Source of the DNA: Conexibacter stalactiti
GTDB lineage: Bacteria; Actinomycetota; Thermoleophilia; Solirubrobacterales; Solirubrobacteraceae
Direction: 5' to 3' (one strand)
NCBI RefSeq assembly: GCF_035967765.1
Contig: NZ_JAYWIT010000012.1
Length of the DNA: 64,000 bases
The notes under the pieces: generated by a model
Told to the model about the DNA's origin: nothing
The model's input: the letters and a program-made list of their open reading frames with translations, nothing else
Database searches by the model: none
Made by a program: the position numbers and the translations under genes
Part shown: positions 17,767 through 26,401 of the stretch, one piece after another
How the letters are laid out: every line of letters starts with the position of its first letter
How positions within the stretch are numbered: position 1 is the stretch's first letter

Positions 17767-17789
17767 ACTCTATCTCAATATGATAACTT
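17767..17789. promoter_or_regulatory. Shared IclR-type operator between GHL6 and fused E1 genes
   Basis: Operator TATCTCAATATGATA at 17771-17785 lies between the divergent genes starting at 17710 and 17847. On the minus strand the operator end forms a -10 TAGAGT (17767-17772). On the plus strand it forms TAACTT (17784-17789). The -35 elements are weak on both strands, so this may need an activator. Confidence 0.62.
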
Positions 17790-17846
17790 CAGCAGATCCT
17801 GACAGTCGGTGCGCGTCGTCGCGCCGAGCACGACGACGGAGGACCC

Positions 17847-19838
17847 GTGCCCCCCATCGAGTTCCGCGCCCACGACGCGTACCGGCAGATGGCCGAGATC
17901 CGTGCCTTCGAGGAGCGCTGCCTCGCACTCGGCTCCGAGGGCCTGATCGCCGGATCGGTCCACGTCTGCGCCGGTCAGGAGGCGATCCCCGTCGGCGCGA
18001 TGGCCGCACTGACGGAACGCGACCGGGTGATCTCGACCTATCGCGGCCACGGCTGGGCGCTCGCCTGCGGCGTCCCGCTCGATCAGCTGCTCGGCGAGGT
18101 CTGCCAGCGCGCCGGCGGCGTCAACGGCGGCCGCGGCGGCTCCGCGCACCTGACCGCGCCGGCTCATCGCCACTTCGGCGAGAACTCGATCGTCGGGGCG
18201 GGCGTCCCGATCGCCGCCGGCCTCGCGCTCGCCGCGACGGCGCGCGAGGAGGGTCGCGTCGTGCTCGTCTCCGTCGGCGACGGCGCGATGAACCAGGGCG
18301 CGACGACGGAGGGCATCCTCTTCGCGCTCGCGCGCAGGCTCCCGCTCGTCATCGTCTGCGAGAACAACGGCTGGGCCGAGATGACGCGCGGCGACGCGCT
18401 GCTGACCGGCTCGCTGGCCGAGCGCGTCGCGGGCTTCGGCGTCGCGTCGAGCGAGGTCGACGGCTGCGACCCCGAGGCGGTGCAGGCGGCGGTCGCCGCC
18501 GCCGCGGAGCGCGCGCGCTCCGGCGCGGGGCCGGTCTTCCTCGAATGCAAGACGGTGCGGCTGCTCGGTCACTACAACCGCGACATCGAGCACTACCGCT
18601 CGAAGGCCGATCGCGAACAGGCCGCGGCGGCCGAGCCGCTCGGGCGCCTGCGCGGCGTGCTGATCGAGTCCGGGACGGCGACCGCCGAGCAGCTCGACCA
18701 GATCGACGCCGAGGCGCTCGCCGCGGTCGACGCCGCGACCGTCGCGGTCCGTGCGATGCCGGAGCCCGATCCAGCCGACGCCGCGACGCACCTCTTCGCG
18801 CCGCAGCGGCCGGCGGGCGCGAGCGACGACACGCGCGCCGGCGAGCAGCCGGAGGTCGAGCTGACCTACCAGAAGGCGGTCAACGGAGCGCTCAGAACCG
18901 AGCTCGCGACCCGCCCCGAGGTCGTCCTCTACGGCGAGGACGTCGGCGTCGGCGGCGGCATCTTCGGCGTCTCGCGCAACCTCCAGGAGGAGTTCGGCGC
19001 CGAGCGCGTCTTCGACGTGCTGATCGCCGAGAGCGCGATCCTCGGCTCGGCCGTCGGCGCCGCGATGGCCGGGCTCAAGCCGATCGTCGAGATCATGTGG
19101 GGCGACTTCCTGCTCGTCGCGCTCGACCAGCTCGTCAACCAGGCGGCAAACGTCCGCTACGTCAGCCGCGGCGAGCTGACCGCGCCGCTGGTCGTGCGCA
19201 CGCAGCAAGGCGTCACGCCCGGCTCCTGCGCGCAGCACTCGCAGAGCCTCGAAGCGCTGCTGGCGCACGTGCCCGGGCTGAAGGTCGGGCTGCCGGCGAC
19301 GCCGCAGGACGCGGCGGCGATGCTGCGCGCGGCGGTCGCCGACCCCGATCCGTGCATCCTCTTCGAGGCCCGCTCGCTCTATCAGACGAAGGGGCTCGTG
19401 CGCCCGGACGCGCCGGTCGAGGCGGCCGCCGGCGCCCGCCTGCGGCGTGATGGCGCCGACCTCGCGATCGTGACCTGGGGCACGATGGTCGCGCCGGCGC
19501 TGGAGGCCGCCGAGCAGCTCGCGGCGCAGGGTCTGAGCGCCGCCGTGCTCGACCTGCGCTGGCTGGCACCGCTCGACATGGAGGCGATCGCGGCGGTCGT
19601 CGCGGCCACCTCGGGCCGCGTGCTCGTGCTGCACGAGGCGAACGTGACCGGCGGCTTCGGAGCGGAGGTCGCGGCACGGATCCACGAGGCGCACTTCGAC
19701 CTGCTCGACGCGCCCGTCGCCCGGCTCGGCGCACCCGACACGCGGATTCCCTCGGCGCCCGCGCTGCAGCGGGCGCTGATCCCCGACGTCGATGCGATCG
19801 TCAGACGCTGCAACGAGCTGGCCGGCGCGATCGCGTGA
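17847..19838 (+). CDS. Fused 2-oxoacid dehydrogenase E1 alpha-beta protein
   Basis: A 663-residue single chain that joins both E1 subunits. Residues 1-300 are alpha-type: HVCAGQEAIPVG, STYRGHGWALACG and the thiamine-pyrophosphate motif GDGAMNQG ending in CENNGW. Residues 335-663 are beta-type: YGEDVGVGGGIFGVSR, then ESAILGSAVG and VLHEANVTGGFG. The GTG start has GGAGG close upstream. Fused E1 chains occur in bacterial branched-chain/acetoin-type complexes. It duplicates the function of the separate subunits at 6502-8492 and lies next to two IclR genes. Its E2 partner is probably at 28435; substrate unknown. Confidence 0.9.
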   Translation: MPPIEFRAHDAYRQMAEIRAFEERCLALGSEGLIAGSVHVCAGQEAIPVGAMAALTERDRVISTYRGHGWALACGVPLDQLLGEVCQRAGGVNGGRGGSAHLTAPAHRHFGENSIVGAGVPIAAGLALAATAREEGRVVLVSVGDGAMNQGATTEGILFALARRLPLVIVCENNGWAEMTRGDALLTGSLAERVAGFGVASSEVDGCDPEAVQAAVAAAAERARSGAGPVFLECKTVRLLGHYNRDIEHYRSKADREQAAAAEPLGRLRGVLIESGTATAEQLDQIDAEALAAVDAATVAVRAMPEPDPADAATHLFAPQRPAGASDDTRAGEQPEVELTYQKAVNGALRTELATRPEVVLYGEDVGVGGGIFGVSRNLQEEFGAERVFDVLIAESAILGSAVGAAMAGLKPIVEIMWGDFLLVALDQLVNQAANVRYVSRGELTAPLVVRTQQGVTPGSCAQHSQSLEALLAHVPGLKVGLPATPQDAAAMLRAAVADPDPCILFEARSLYQTKGLVRPDAPVEAAAGARLRRDGADLAIVTWGTMVAPALEAAEQLAAQGLSAAVLDLRWLAPLDMEAIAAVVAATSGRVLVLHEANVTGGFGAEVAARIHEAHFDLLDAPVARLGAPDTRIPSAPALQRALIPDVDAIVRRCNELAGAIA

Positions 19839-19917
19839 CCGGATCCGCGCCGCGGCGCGCCCCGCTGCCGCGGCGCATCTCCGCTGCCGTCCGGGCGGGC
19901 GAAGTATCGTTTCCTTC

Positions 19918-20709
19918 ATGCCGAACGAGCAAGCCCTCCCGGTCGAAGAGCCCGCGACGCAGAGACCTCGCGTCCAGTCGGCCGCGCGCGCGATCGGGAT
20001 CCTGCTCGCGATCGCGCAGAGCGAGAGCGGCCTCAGCACACGTGAGATCAGCGAACGCGTGGGGATCGGCCGACAGGCGACCTACCACCTGCTGCACACG
20101 CTGCAGGCGACCGGGATGCTCACCCGCGACGACCGCAACCGCTACCTGCTCGGCCTGCGCGTCGGCACGCTCGCCGAGGCGTTCTCGCGCCAGCTCGCAC
20201 CGTCGGAGCACCTCGCGCCGCTCGTGCGAGCGCTCGCGCAGGAGACCGGCGAGACGGCGTACGCCTCCGGCTGGTGGCACGGCGAGATCATGACGTTGAG
20301 CTTCTCGCGTGGGACCAACCCGGTGCAGGCGGCCGAGGTGCCGCAGGGCTACGTCGGCGACGCGCACGCGCGCGCGTCTGGAAAGCTGCTGCTCGCGACC
20401 GCGACGGCGACCGTGCGCGACGAGTACCTCGCCGCCCATCCGCTCAGAAGACTGACGCCGAACACGATCAGCTCCCGCCGCAGACTGGACACCGAGTTCG
20501 CGGCGATCCGCGAGCGCGGCTACTCGGTCGACGACGAGGAGTTCGCGCCCGGCCTGTTGTGCATGGCGGTCCCGTTCGACGGCGGCTACTCGCCGTTCGT
20601 CGTCGCCGTCTCCGGGCCGCGCGAGCGGATGCTCGAACGGCGCGACACCTATCTCGATGCGCTGCGTCGCATCACCGAGCCCGGCGCCAACAGCCGCGGC
20701 GCGGCCTGA
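19918..20709 (+). CDS. IclR family transcriptional regulator
   Basis: A 263-residue regulator: winged helix-turn-helix at about 20-80 (LSTREISERVGIGRQATYHLL in parts) and IclR effector domain at 90-255 with DAHARASGKLLLA and a VDDEEFAPGLLCMAVPF signature. The ATG at 19918 is chosen because it matches the paralogue at 21053 from there on. A stand-alone half-site TATCGTTTCC lies just upstream (19905), so autoregulation is possible. It is a likely regulator of the TATC-N7-GATA operators in this island. About two thirds of its residues match the 21053 protein. Confidence 0.93.
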   Translation: MPNEQALPVEEPATQRPRVQSAARAIGILLAIAQSESGLSTREISERVGIGRQATYHLLHTLQATGMLTRDDRNRYLLGLRVGTLAEAFSRQLAPSEHLAPLVRALAQETGETAYASGWWHGEIMTLSFSRGTNPVQAAEVPQGYVGDAHARASGKLLLATATATVRDEYLAAHPLRRLTPNTISSRRRLDTEFAAIRERGYSVDDEEFAPGLLCMAVPFDGGYSPFVVAVSGPRERMLERRDTYLDALRRITEPGANSRGAA

Positions 20710-20722
20710 CCGCTCGCGCGCG

Positions 20723-21001
20723 ATGGAGTTCCTCGTCGACGTGCGCGTCGCGCTGCCCGCGGAGATGGAGGCGCAACAGCGCGCGGCGCTGCTCGCCGCC
20801 GAGCTGCAACGCGGGCGCGAGCTTGTCGCCGCCGGTCACATCAGCGGCATCTGGCGGATCCCGGGCGCGCTGCGCAACGTCGCGATCTGGCAGGCGCGCG
20901 ATGCGACGGAGCTGCACGAGCTGATCGCGTCGCTGCCGTTGTTCCCGTGGATCGCCGCCGACGTGACCGCGTTGGCGACGCATCCCCTGAACGCGGACTG
21001 A
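20723..21001 (+). CDS. Muconolactone delta-isomerase-like protein
   Basis: A 92-residue protein with the whole muconolactone isomerase fold signature: MEFLVDVRVALPAEM, a central AGHISGIWRIPGALRNVAIW, and SLPLFPWI near the end. In the beta-ketoadipate pathway CatC moves the double bond of muconolactone. Here no other catechol-pathway genes are seen. It sits 13 nt after the first IclR gene and 51 nt before the second, so it may act on an unsaturated sugar lactone instead. That is an inference from context only. Confidence 0.8.
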   Translation: MEFLVDVRVALPAEMEAQQRAALLAAELQRGRELVAAGHISGIWRIPGALRNVAIWQARDATELHELIASLPLFPWIAADVTALATHPLNAD

Positions 21002-21027
21002 AGGCCTCCGCAACCCACACGCTGACC

Positions 21028-21046
21028 TATCGCCACCTGATAGGTT
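21028..21046 (+). promoter_or_regulatory. IclR-type operator and -10 of the second IclR gene
   Basis: Perfect-arm operator TATCGCCACCTGATA (21028-21042). Its last two bases start a -10 TAGGTT (21041-21046), which ends 7 nt before the GTG at 21053, pointing to a leaderless, autoregulated transcript. No good -35 is seen. Confidence 0.7.
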
Positions 21047-21052
21047 TGCCGT

Positions 21053-21847
21053 GTGGTGTTAATCGATGATCAGCCTCACGACGCCGCGCGCCCGCGTGTG
21101 CAGTCGGCGGCGCGAGCGATGCGCATCCTGCTCGCGATCTCACAGAGCGACAACGGCCTCACGACGCGCGAGATCAGCGAGGCGCTGCAGCTCGGGCGTC
21201 AGGCCGTCTACCACCTGCTGCACACGCTCGTCAGCACCGGGATGCTGACGCGCGACGATCGCAACCGCTACTACCTCGGCCTGCGCGTCGGGACGCTCGC
21301 GGCGGGGTTCGAGCGACAGCTGGCGCCGTCGGAGCACCTCGCGCCGCTCGTGCGCGCGCTCGCGCTCGAGACCGGCGAGACGGCGTACGCGGCCGGCTGG
21401 TGGTCCGGCGAGATCATGACGCTCGCGGTCGCGCGCGGCACCAGCCCGGTGCAGGCCGCCGAAGTGCCGCAGGGCTACGTCGGCGACGCGCACGCGCGCG
21501 CGTCGGGGAAGCTGCTGCTGGCGTTCGCCGCCGACGCGACGCGCGACGCCTATCTCGACTCCCATCCGCTCAGAGCAGTTCAGCCGAACGCGGTCACCAG
21601 CCGCCCGGCGCTGGAGCGCGAGCTGGACGCGATCCGCGCGCGCGGCCACGCGGTCGACGACGAGGAGTTCGCGCCCGGCCTCTGCTGCATGGCGGTCCCC
21701 TTCGACGGCGGCCGCTCGCCGTTCGTGCTGGCGCTGTCGGCTCCGAGCGAGCGGTTCGGGCGCGAGCGCGAGCGCTACCTCGCGACGATGCGGCGGCTCG
21801 TCGACCTCGACGCGACGCCCGACCGCCTCGCCGTCAGCGCGTCATGA
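21053..21847 (+). CDS. IclR family transcriptional regulator
   Basis: A 264-residue IclR protein: helix-turn-helix around LTTREISEALQLGRQAVYHL, then effector domain with GWWSGEIMTLAVARGTSPVQ, DAHARASGKLLL and EEFAPGLCCMAVPFDGG. It is a close paralogue of 19918-20709 with differences mainly in the effector domain, which suggests related but distinct ligands. GTG start directly behind a -10 box. The operator in its own promoter suggests it controls itself and the island. Its stop overlaps the VOC gene on the opposite strand by 6 nt. Confidence 0.93.
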   Translation: MVLIDDQPHDAARPRVQSAARAMRILLAISQSDNGLTTREISEALQLGRQAVYHLLHTLVSTGMLTRDDRNRYYLGLRVGTLAAGFERQLAPSEHLAPLVRALALETGETAYAAGWWSGEIMTLAVARGTSPVQAAEVPQGYVGDAHARASGKLLLAFAADATRDAYLDSHPLRAVQPNAVTSRPALERELDAIRARGHAVDDEEFAPGLCCMAVPFDGGRSPFVLALSAPSERFGRERERYLATMRRLVDLDATPDRLAVSAS

Positions 21848-22318
21848 CGCGACGGCTCTGGCCGCGGTCCCGGCCGCAGGCGCCTGCATCAGCTGGATCG
21901 TGATCCCGTCGGGGTCGCGCACGTAGGCGCCGAGCCCGCCGGCGTTCGGACCCGTCGGGATCCGCACCGGCGTGGGCGTGCGCAGCGTCGCGAAGTCGCG
22001 CAGGCGGTCCAGCTCCGCGCCCAGGTCGTCGACGGTCAGGCAGAGGTGGCCGTTGCCGATCCGGAACGTCTCCATGTCGACGGTCGCGCCCGCGGGCTGG
22101 ACGTAGCGCACCAGCTCCAGCCGCGCGTCGCCCGGCAGCGCGAAGTACGCCCAGTCGATCACGCAGCCCGGGTAGCCGATCATCTCGGCCGAGTAGCCGG
22201 CGTCCCAGCCCTTCCGCACCGCCAGCGGCTCGCTCTGCAGGAAGCGCGTGTACCAGGCGACCGCGCGGTCGATGTCGGCGACGGTGAAGCCGACGTGGTC
22301 GAAGCGCACGTGCGTCAC
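21842..22318 (-). CDS. VOC family protein
   Basis: A 158-residue vicinal-oxygen-chelate protein: HVRFDHVGFTVADIDRAVAW opens module one, GNGHLCLTVDDLGAEL opens module two, and DPDGITIQLMQ supplies the last metal ligand. Its GTG overlaps the stop of the mutarotase-like gene (GTGA), so it is the last gene of the ABC importer/oxidoreductase operon. It is a paralogue of 15106-15594. A sugar epimerase or dehydratase-like role is possible. The specific reaction is not identifiable. Confidence 0.85.
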   Translation of the reverse strand: MTHVRFDHVGFTVADIDRAVAWYTRFLQSEPLAVRKGWDAGYSAEMIGYPGCVIDWAYFALPGDARLELVRYVQPAGATVDMETFRIGNGHLCLTVDDLGAELDRLRDFATLRTPTPVRIPTGPNAGGLGAYVRDPDGITIQLMQAPAAGTAARAVAS

Positions 22319-22629
22319 AGCGACCAGACCTCCTCGAGGCGCTCGGGCCAGCCCGACTGCGGATCGGCGCCGGGGTATTCGAGCAGGTCCGCGAACGCCG
22401 CCTCCCAGCGCGTCGCGACCGGATCGCTGCCGTACTCGCGGACCAGCCGCTCGTAGTCCTCGACCGCCATGTGGCTGAAGACGACCTCGTCCCACAGGTA
22501 GATCACGTAGGTCGTGATCCCGGCCGCGCGCATCATCGCCTCCAGCTCCGGCCACACGGTCGCGTGACGGCGCAGGTACTCCTCGCGCTGTCCGGGGCGC
22601 ACGCGCCAGACGTGTCCGACGTGCTGCAT
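22315..22629 (-). CDS. L-rhamnose mutarotase family protein
   Basis: A 104-residue dimeric alpha-beta-barrel protein of the RhaM/RhaU family. The sequence shows RVRPGQREEYLRRHATVWPE, with the histidine equivalent to the catalytic one near residue 22, then AAGITTYVIYLW and HMAVEDYE. RhaM interconverts alpha and beta L-rhamnose; related members act on L-fucose or other sugars. ATG with GAGGAGG upstream. Together with the ABC importer and Gfo/Idh enzyme it argues for a pyranose, perhaps a 6-deoxyhexose, as the imported substrate. Confidence 0.85.
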   Translation of the reverse strand: MQHVGHVWRVRPGQREEYLRRHATVWPELEAMMRAAGITTYVIYLWDEVVFSHMAVEDYERLVREYGSDPVATRWEAAFADLLEYPGADPQSGWPERLEEVWSL

Positions 22630-23688
22630 CTATGCCTCCTCGACCGCGACCGCGCGGTCCTCGGCTGCTGAGCGGTACATCGCGGCGACGAGCGCCGCCG
22701 TGTCGAGCCCGACCTCGGGCGGCGAGCCGTTGCCCGCGCGCCCCAGCGCCGCCTCGACGAGGTTGACTGCCGGCGCCCGCTCGGGATAGCGCTGCGCCGT
22801 CGTCGGCACCGCGAGCCGCTCGACGCCGGCGGCGGTGTGGATCGCGGCCGCCCCCTCGTAGACGTCGAAGGTGACGTGCCCGTCGCGCCCGAAGATCTCG
22901 CAGCGGACCAGCTCGTCGTGCCCGGGCGTCAGCCCGCCGGTCGAGCTGAGCGTGCCGATCGCGCCTCCGCCGAAGCGGATCGCGACCGCGTCGGCGAGGT
23001 CGACCGGCAGCTCGAACGAGCTGGTGAACGCGGTGACGCGCTCCGGCGTCAGGCCCGACAGCCAGAGCATCAGCGCGATCGCGTGCGACGCCTGCGACTG
23101 CCCCTGCCCGCCGCCCGCGACCGCGGCGTCCTGGTAGGTGCGCGGGTCCGGCGCGTTGACGGCGTAGTCGAAGACGCCGTCGCCATAGCGCTCCGGGTGA
23201 CCGGCGTACAGCTCGCGCACGATCGAGGCGTAGAGGCACGAGACGTGCTCGACCGCCCCGATCCGCCCGGCCGCGATCTGCTCGCGCAGCGCGATCGCCT
23301 GCGGGTTGTAGTGCAGCGGATAGCCGATCAGCAGCTGCACGCCGTGCCGGCGCGCCAGCTCGATCAGCTCGCGACCGTGCGCCGGCTCGATCACCATCGG
23401 CTTCTCCAGCAGCACGTGCACGCCCGCTTCGAGCAGCCGCTTCGTGACCGGGTGGTGGAGCGCGTTCGGCACGGCGACGACGGCTGCGTCCAACTCGACG
23501 GCGGCGAGCAGCTCCTCAGCCGTCGCGAAGCGCGCCGCGACGTCGAAGCGGTCGCCCGCCGCGGTCAGCTTCGCGGGGTCGCGCTCGGCGAGCGCGACGA
23601 CCTCGACGTCCGGGTGCTCCCGCAGTGCCGGCAGGTGGGCGAACGTCGCCCACCAGCCGCAGCCGACGACGCCGACGCGCACGCTCAC
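22630..23688 (-). CDS. Gfo/Idh/MocA family oxidoreductase
   Basis: A 352-residue NAD(P)-dependent oxidoreductase. N-terminal Rossmann fold with GVVGCGWW at 6-13, the VAVPNALHH loop near 75, and EKPMV near 97 with the conserved lysine. C-terminal alpha-beta domain from about 125 (YNPQAIALREQIAAGRIG, in parts). The GTG overlaps the previous stop (GTGA). Such enzymes oxidise or reduce sugars, inositols or sugar-nucleotide derivatives. In this operon a sugar C1 or C3 oxidation is plausible. No in-frame AGA codons were seen, unlike the exported proteins nearby. Confidence 0.9.
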   Translation of the reverse strand: MSVRVGVVGCGWWATFAHLPALREHPDVEVVALAERDPAKLTAAGDRFDVAARFATAEELLAAVELDAAVVAVPNALHHPVTKRLLEAGVHVLLEKPMVIEPAHGRELIELARRHGVQLLIGYPLHYNPQAIALREQIAAGRIGAVEHVSCLYASIVRELYAGHPERYGDGVFDYAVNAPDPRTYQDAAVAGGGQGQSQASHAIALMLWLSGLTPERVTAFTSSFELPVDLADAVAIRFGGGAIGTLSSTGGLTPGHDELVRCEIFGRDGHVTFDVYEGAAAIHTAAGVERLAVPTTAQRYPERAPAVNLVEAALGRAGNGSPPEVGLDTAALVAAMYRSAAEDRAVAVEEA

Positions 23689-24587
23689 GCGGCCGCGGGG
23701 TCGCCGAGCCGGAAGATCCGCTCGGCGTTGCCGGAGAACATCGCGACCTGCTCGGCCTCCGTGAAGTCGGAGACCAGCTCGGCGTAGGCGTCGAGCACGT
23801 CGCCGTAGGAGCTGTAGATGCGGTCGAGCGACCAGTTCGTGCCGAAGAAGCTGCGCTCGGTCCCGAACGCGTCGATGCACTCGCTCACCCACGGGCGGAT
23901 CGACTCGACCGTCCAGCTGTGGTCCGACATCCCGAGCCCGGAGATCTTGACGACGACGTTGGGCGCCTTGGCAAGCTCGCGCATGCCGGCGCTCCACGCG
24001 TCGAAGTCGGCCAGCGCCGGGTCGCGCGGATTGCCGCCGAAGCCGGGGTAGGCGGCATGGTCGATGCACAGCGTCACGCCCGGGAACTCCTCCGCGAGCC
24101 GGCGCGCGTCGGGCATCTGCTCGACGAACGGATCGTCGCAGCAGACGAGGCCGTCGAGCAGCGCGTAGCCGCGGCGCCACGCGTCGCTGCTGAGGTAGTC
24201 GTCGTCGCGCAGGTCGCGGACGCCGCGGAAGTTCGGGAACGCGCGATGGCGCGCGAGCTGCTCGGCCGCGTCGGGCTGCGCGAGGTCGACGTAGGCGACG
24301 ATCCCCTGCGGCAGCCCGAGCCGGTCGGCGAACGCCTGCAGCCAGCGGGTCTCCTCGACCGGGTCCGGCGAGCCGATCGCGGCCTGCACGTGGACGACCT
24401 TCGCGACGTTCTGGAAGCGCGTCTCGGCGACGAAGTCGTCGGCCCAGTAGCGCTGCGCGCGCATCGCGCCGTCCGGGCCGACGACGGGGTCGATCGGGGC
24501 ATCCGGGGCGATCCAGTCGTAGCGCAGCCTCGGATGCGTCATGTCGTGGAAGTGGACGTGGGTATCCACGAACGGCAGCCGCGCCAT
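23685..24587 (-). CDS. Amidohydrolase_2 family metal-dependent hydrolase
   Basis: A 300-residue TIM-barrel hydrolase with DTHVHFHD (HxH motif) at 8-15, VCCDDPF mid-protein, LCIDHAAYPGFGG near 175 and FFGTNWSLDRIYSSYG near 250. It is related to the 1477-2388 protein but diverged. It overlaps the upstream SDR gene (TGATG) and the downstream Gfo/Idh gene (GTGA). A lactone formed by one of these dehydrogenases is a natural candidate substrate. Confidence 0.87.
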   Translation of the reverse strand: MARLPFVDTHVHFHDMTHPRLRYDWIAPDAPIDPVVGPDGAMRAQRYWADDFVAETRFQNVAKVVHVQAAIGSPDPVEETRWLQAFADRLGLPQGIVAYVDLAQPDAAEQLARHRAFPNFRGVRDLRDDDYLSSDAWRRGYALLDGLVCCDDPFVEQMPDARRLAEEFPGVTLCIDHAAYPGFGGNPRDPALADFDAWSAGMRELAKAPNVVVKISGLGMSDHSWTVESIRPWVSECIDAFGTERSFFGTNWSLDRIYSSYGDVLDAYAELVSDFTEAEQVAMFSGNAERIFRLGDPAAA

Positions 24588-25378
24588 CAGCCGATCCCGG
24601 GCACCGCGCCGAGGTGCGCGCCGCCGTCGACGTCGAGCGCGATCCCCGTCAGGAAGCTCGCCTCGTCGGAGATCAGGAACAGCGCCGAGGCGGCGACGTC
24701 GGCCTCGGTCGCGTTGCGCCCGACCGGGTTCGTCAGCGCCGCGGCGCCGATCACCTCATCGGCCGTGCGCTCGCCGCGCGCGACCTTGCGCGCCAGCACC
24801 TCCTGCCCCATCCCGGTCGTCGGGCAGCCGACCGGGCAGACGCAGTTGACCGTCACGCCCTCGCCGGCGAACTCCGCCGCGAGTGACTCGGTCAGCCCGA
24901 TCAAGCCGAACTTCGAGGCCGTGTACGGCAGCTGCAGCGGGTAGCCGCGCCGGCCGCCGTCGGAGCCGATCGTCACCATCCGGCCGCGACCGCTGGCGCG
25001 CAGGTCGGGCATCGCCGCGCGCGCCGTCGTGAACGCGCCCTTCAGGTTGACGTCGAGCACACGGTCCCAGTCCGCCTCGCTGATCCCGTCGAGCGGGCCC
25101 ATGTGGAAGACGCCGGCCGACACGACGACCGTGTCGAGCCCGCCGAACGCCGCGCGGCAGCGCTCGACGGCGTCGTGCATCTGAGCGAGCGAGCGGACGT
25201 CGGCGGCGATGCCGATCGCCGTCTCCCCCAGCTCGGCGACAGCCACGTCGATCCGCTGCGGATCGACGTCGACGACGGCGACTGCCGCCCCGCCGTCGCG
25301 CAGTCCGCGGGCGATCTCGAGCCCGAAGCCCGACGCCCCGCCCGTCACGAGCGCCTTGCGTCCTTCTGCCAGTCCCAT
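24587..25378 (-). CDS. SDR family oxidoreductase
   Basis: A 263-residue classical SDR: TGGASGFG at 13-20, VVDVDP with an acidic residue favouring NAD, serine in TIGSDGG, catalytic YTASK near 150, and closing VDGGAHLG. Length typical. The last residues precede the amidohydrolase start with a TGATG overlap. It is 1 nt downstream of the permease stop, so it is part of the importer operon. All arginines appear to be CGN codons; no AGA was found. Confidence 0.9.
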   Translation of the reverse strand: MGLAEGRKALVTGGASGFGLEIARGLRDGGAAVAVVDVDPQRIDVAVAELGETAIGIAADVRSLAQMHDAVERCRAAFGGLDTVVVSAGVFHMGPLDGISEADWDRVLDVNLKGAFTTARAAMPDLRASGRGRMVTIGSDGGRRGYPLQLPYTASKFGLIGLTESLAAEFAGEGVTVNCVCPVGCPTTGMGQEVLARKVARGERTADEVIGAAALTNPVGRNATEADVAASALFLISDEASFLTGIALDVDGGAHLGAVPGIG

Positions 25379-26401
25379 CTAGACCTCATCCCTTCGCGTC
25401 GTGCGCAGCTCGCTCAGCGAGACGGCGAGCAGCAGCACCACGCCTTTGACGACCTGTTGCCAGTACGACTCGACCCCCGCGAGGATCAGGCCGTTGTTGA
25501 GGACCGCGAGCACGGTCAGCCCGAGGAACGTCCCGAACAGCCGCCCGCGGCCTCCGTTGAGACTCGTGCCGCCGAGGATCACGGCCGTGATCACGTCCAG
25601 CTCGATGCCGATGTTCGCGGCCGGCTCCGCCTGCCCGGTGCGCGCGACCGTGACGCAGCCGGCGACCGCCGCCAGCAGCCCGGCGAGGCCGTAGAAGGCC
25701 AGGCGCCAACGGTGCACGGCGACGCCGGCGAGCCGCGCGCCACGGGCGTTGGAGCCGATCGCGTACGCGTAGCGGCCGAAGCGCGTGCGCGGCAGCACGA
25801 AGCCGACCGCGAGGAACAGCGCCAGCAGCAGCACGACGACGAGCGGCACGCCGGCGATCTCGTTCGTGCCGATGTCGAGGAACAGCCTGTCGGAGACGAC
25901 CTCGGCCTCGCCGCCGCTGATCACGAACGCGACTCCGCGCACGATCGCCAGCGTGGCGAGCGTCGTGATCAGCGGATTGATGCGCAGGTAGGAGGTGACG
26001 GCGCCGTTGAGCAGGCCGACGCAGGCGCCGAGCACGATCGCGCCGGCGAGCGCCAGCGGCGTCGCCACGCCGGAGGTCACGAGGTAGGCGGCGAGCATCC
26101 CCGCCGCCGCCATCACCGAGCCGACCGAGAGGTCGAAGCCGCCGGCGATGATCACGATCGTCTGGCCGATCGCGCCGATCCCGACGATCGTCATCGCGCG
26201 GCCGATGTTGGAGAAGTTCTCGCCGTCGAAGAAGTACGGCGACAGCGCGGAGAAGACGATCAGCTCCGCGACCAGCGCGACGAGCAGCGCCGTGCCGACG
26301 ACGCCGACGCGCTCGTTGACGATCCGCAGCGCGGTCGCCGGCCAGCCGCGCGCGCTCGTGCTCGCGCGCGTGGGAAGGCGCTCCTGCGACGTGTGGCTCA
26401 T
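25379..26401 (-). CDS. Sugar ABC transporter permease (ribose/rhamnose type)
   Basis: A 340-residue integral membrane protein of the BPD_transp_2 family (RbsC-like) with eight to ten hydrophobic helices. Conserved family stretches are GGFDLSVGSVMA near 95, RINPLITTLATLAIVRG near 150, the FGRYAYAIGSNARGARLAGV region near 225 and GGTSLNGGRG near 285. The ATG overlaps the ATPase stop (ATGA). It forms the channel for the sugar delivered by the 27162-28301 lipoprotein. Confidence 0.93.
   Translation of the reverse strand: MSHTSQERLPTRASTSARGWPATALRIVNERVGVVGTALLVALVAELIVFSALSPYFFDGENFSNIGRAMTIVGIGAIGQTIVIIAGGFDLSVGSVMAAAGMLAAYLVTSGVATPLALAGAIVLGACVGLLNGAVTSYLRINPLITTLATLAIVRGVAFVISGGEAEVVSDRLFLDIGTNEIAGVPLVVVLLLALFLAVGFVLPRTRFGRYAYAIGSNARGARLAGVAVHRWRLAFYGLAGLLAAVAGCVTVARTGQAEPAANIGIELDVITAVILGGTSLNGGRGRLFGTFLGLTVLAVLNNGLILAGVESYWQQVVKGVVLLLAVSLSELRTTRRDEV

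Noticed and set aside
19905..19919. Possible IclR operator upstream of the first IclR gene (TATCGTTTCCTTCAT)
   Set aside because: Only one arm matches, and no -10 is formed as at the other sites; noted as a half-site only.
17775..20039. 754-residue minus-strand frame opposite the fused E1 gene
   Set aside because: A GC-driven shadow: the plus strand has all E1 and IclR motifs.
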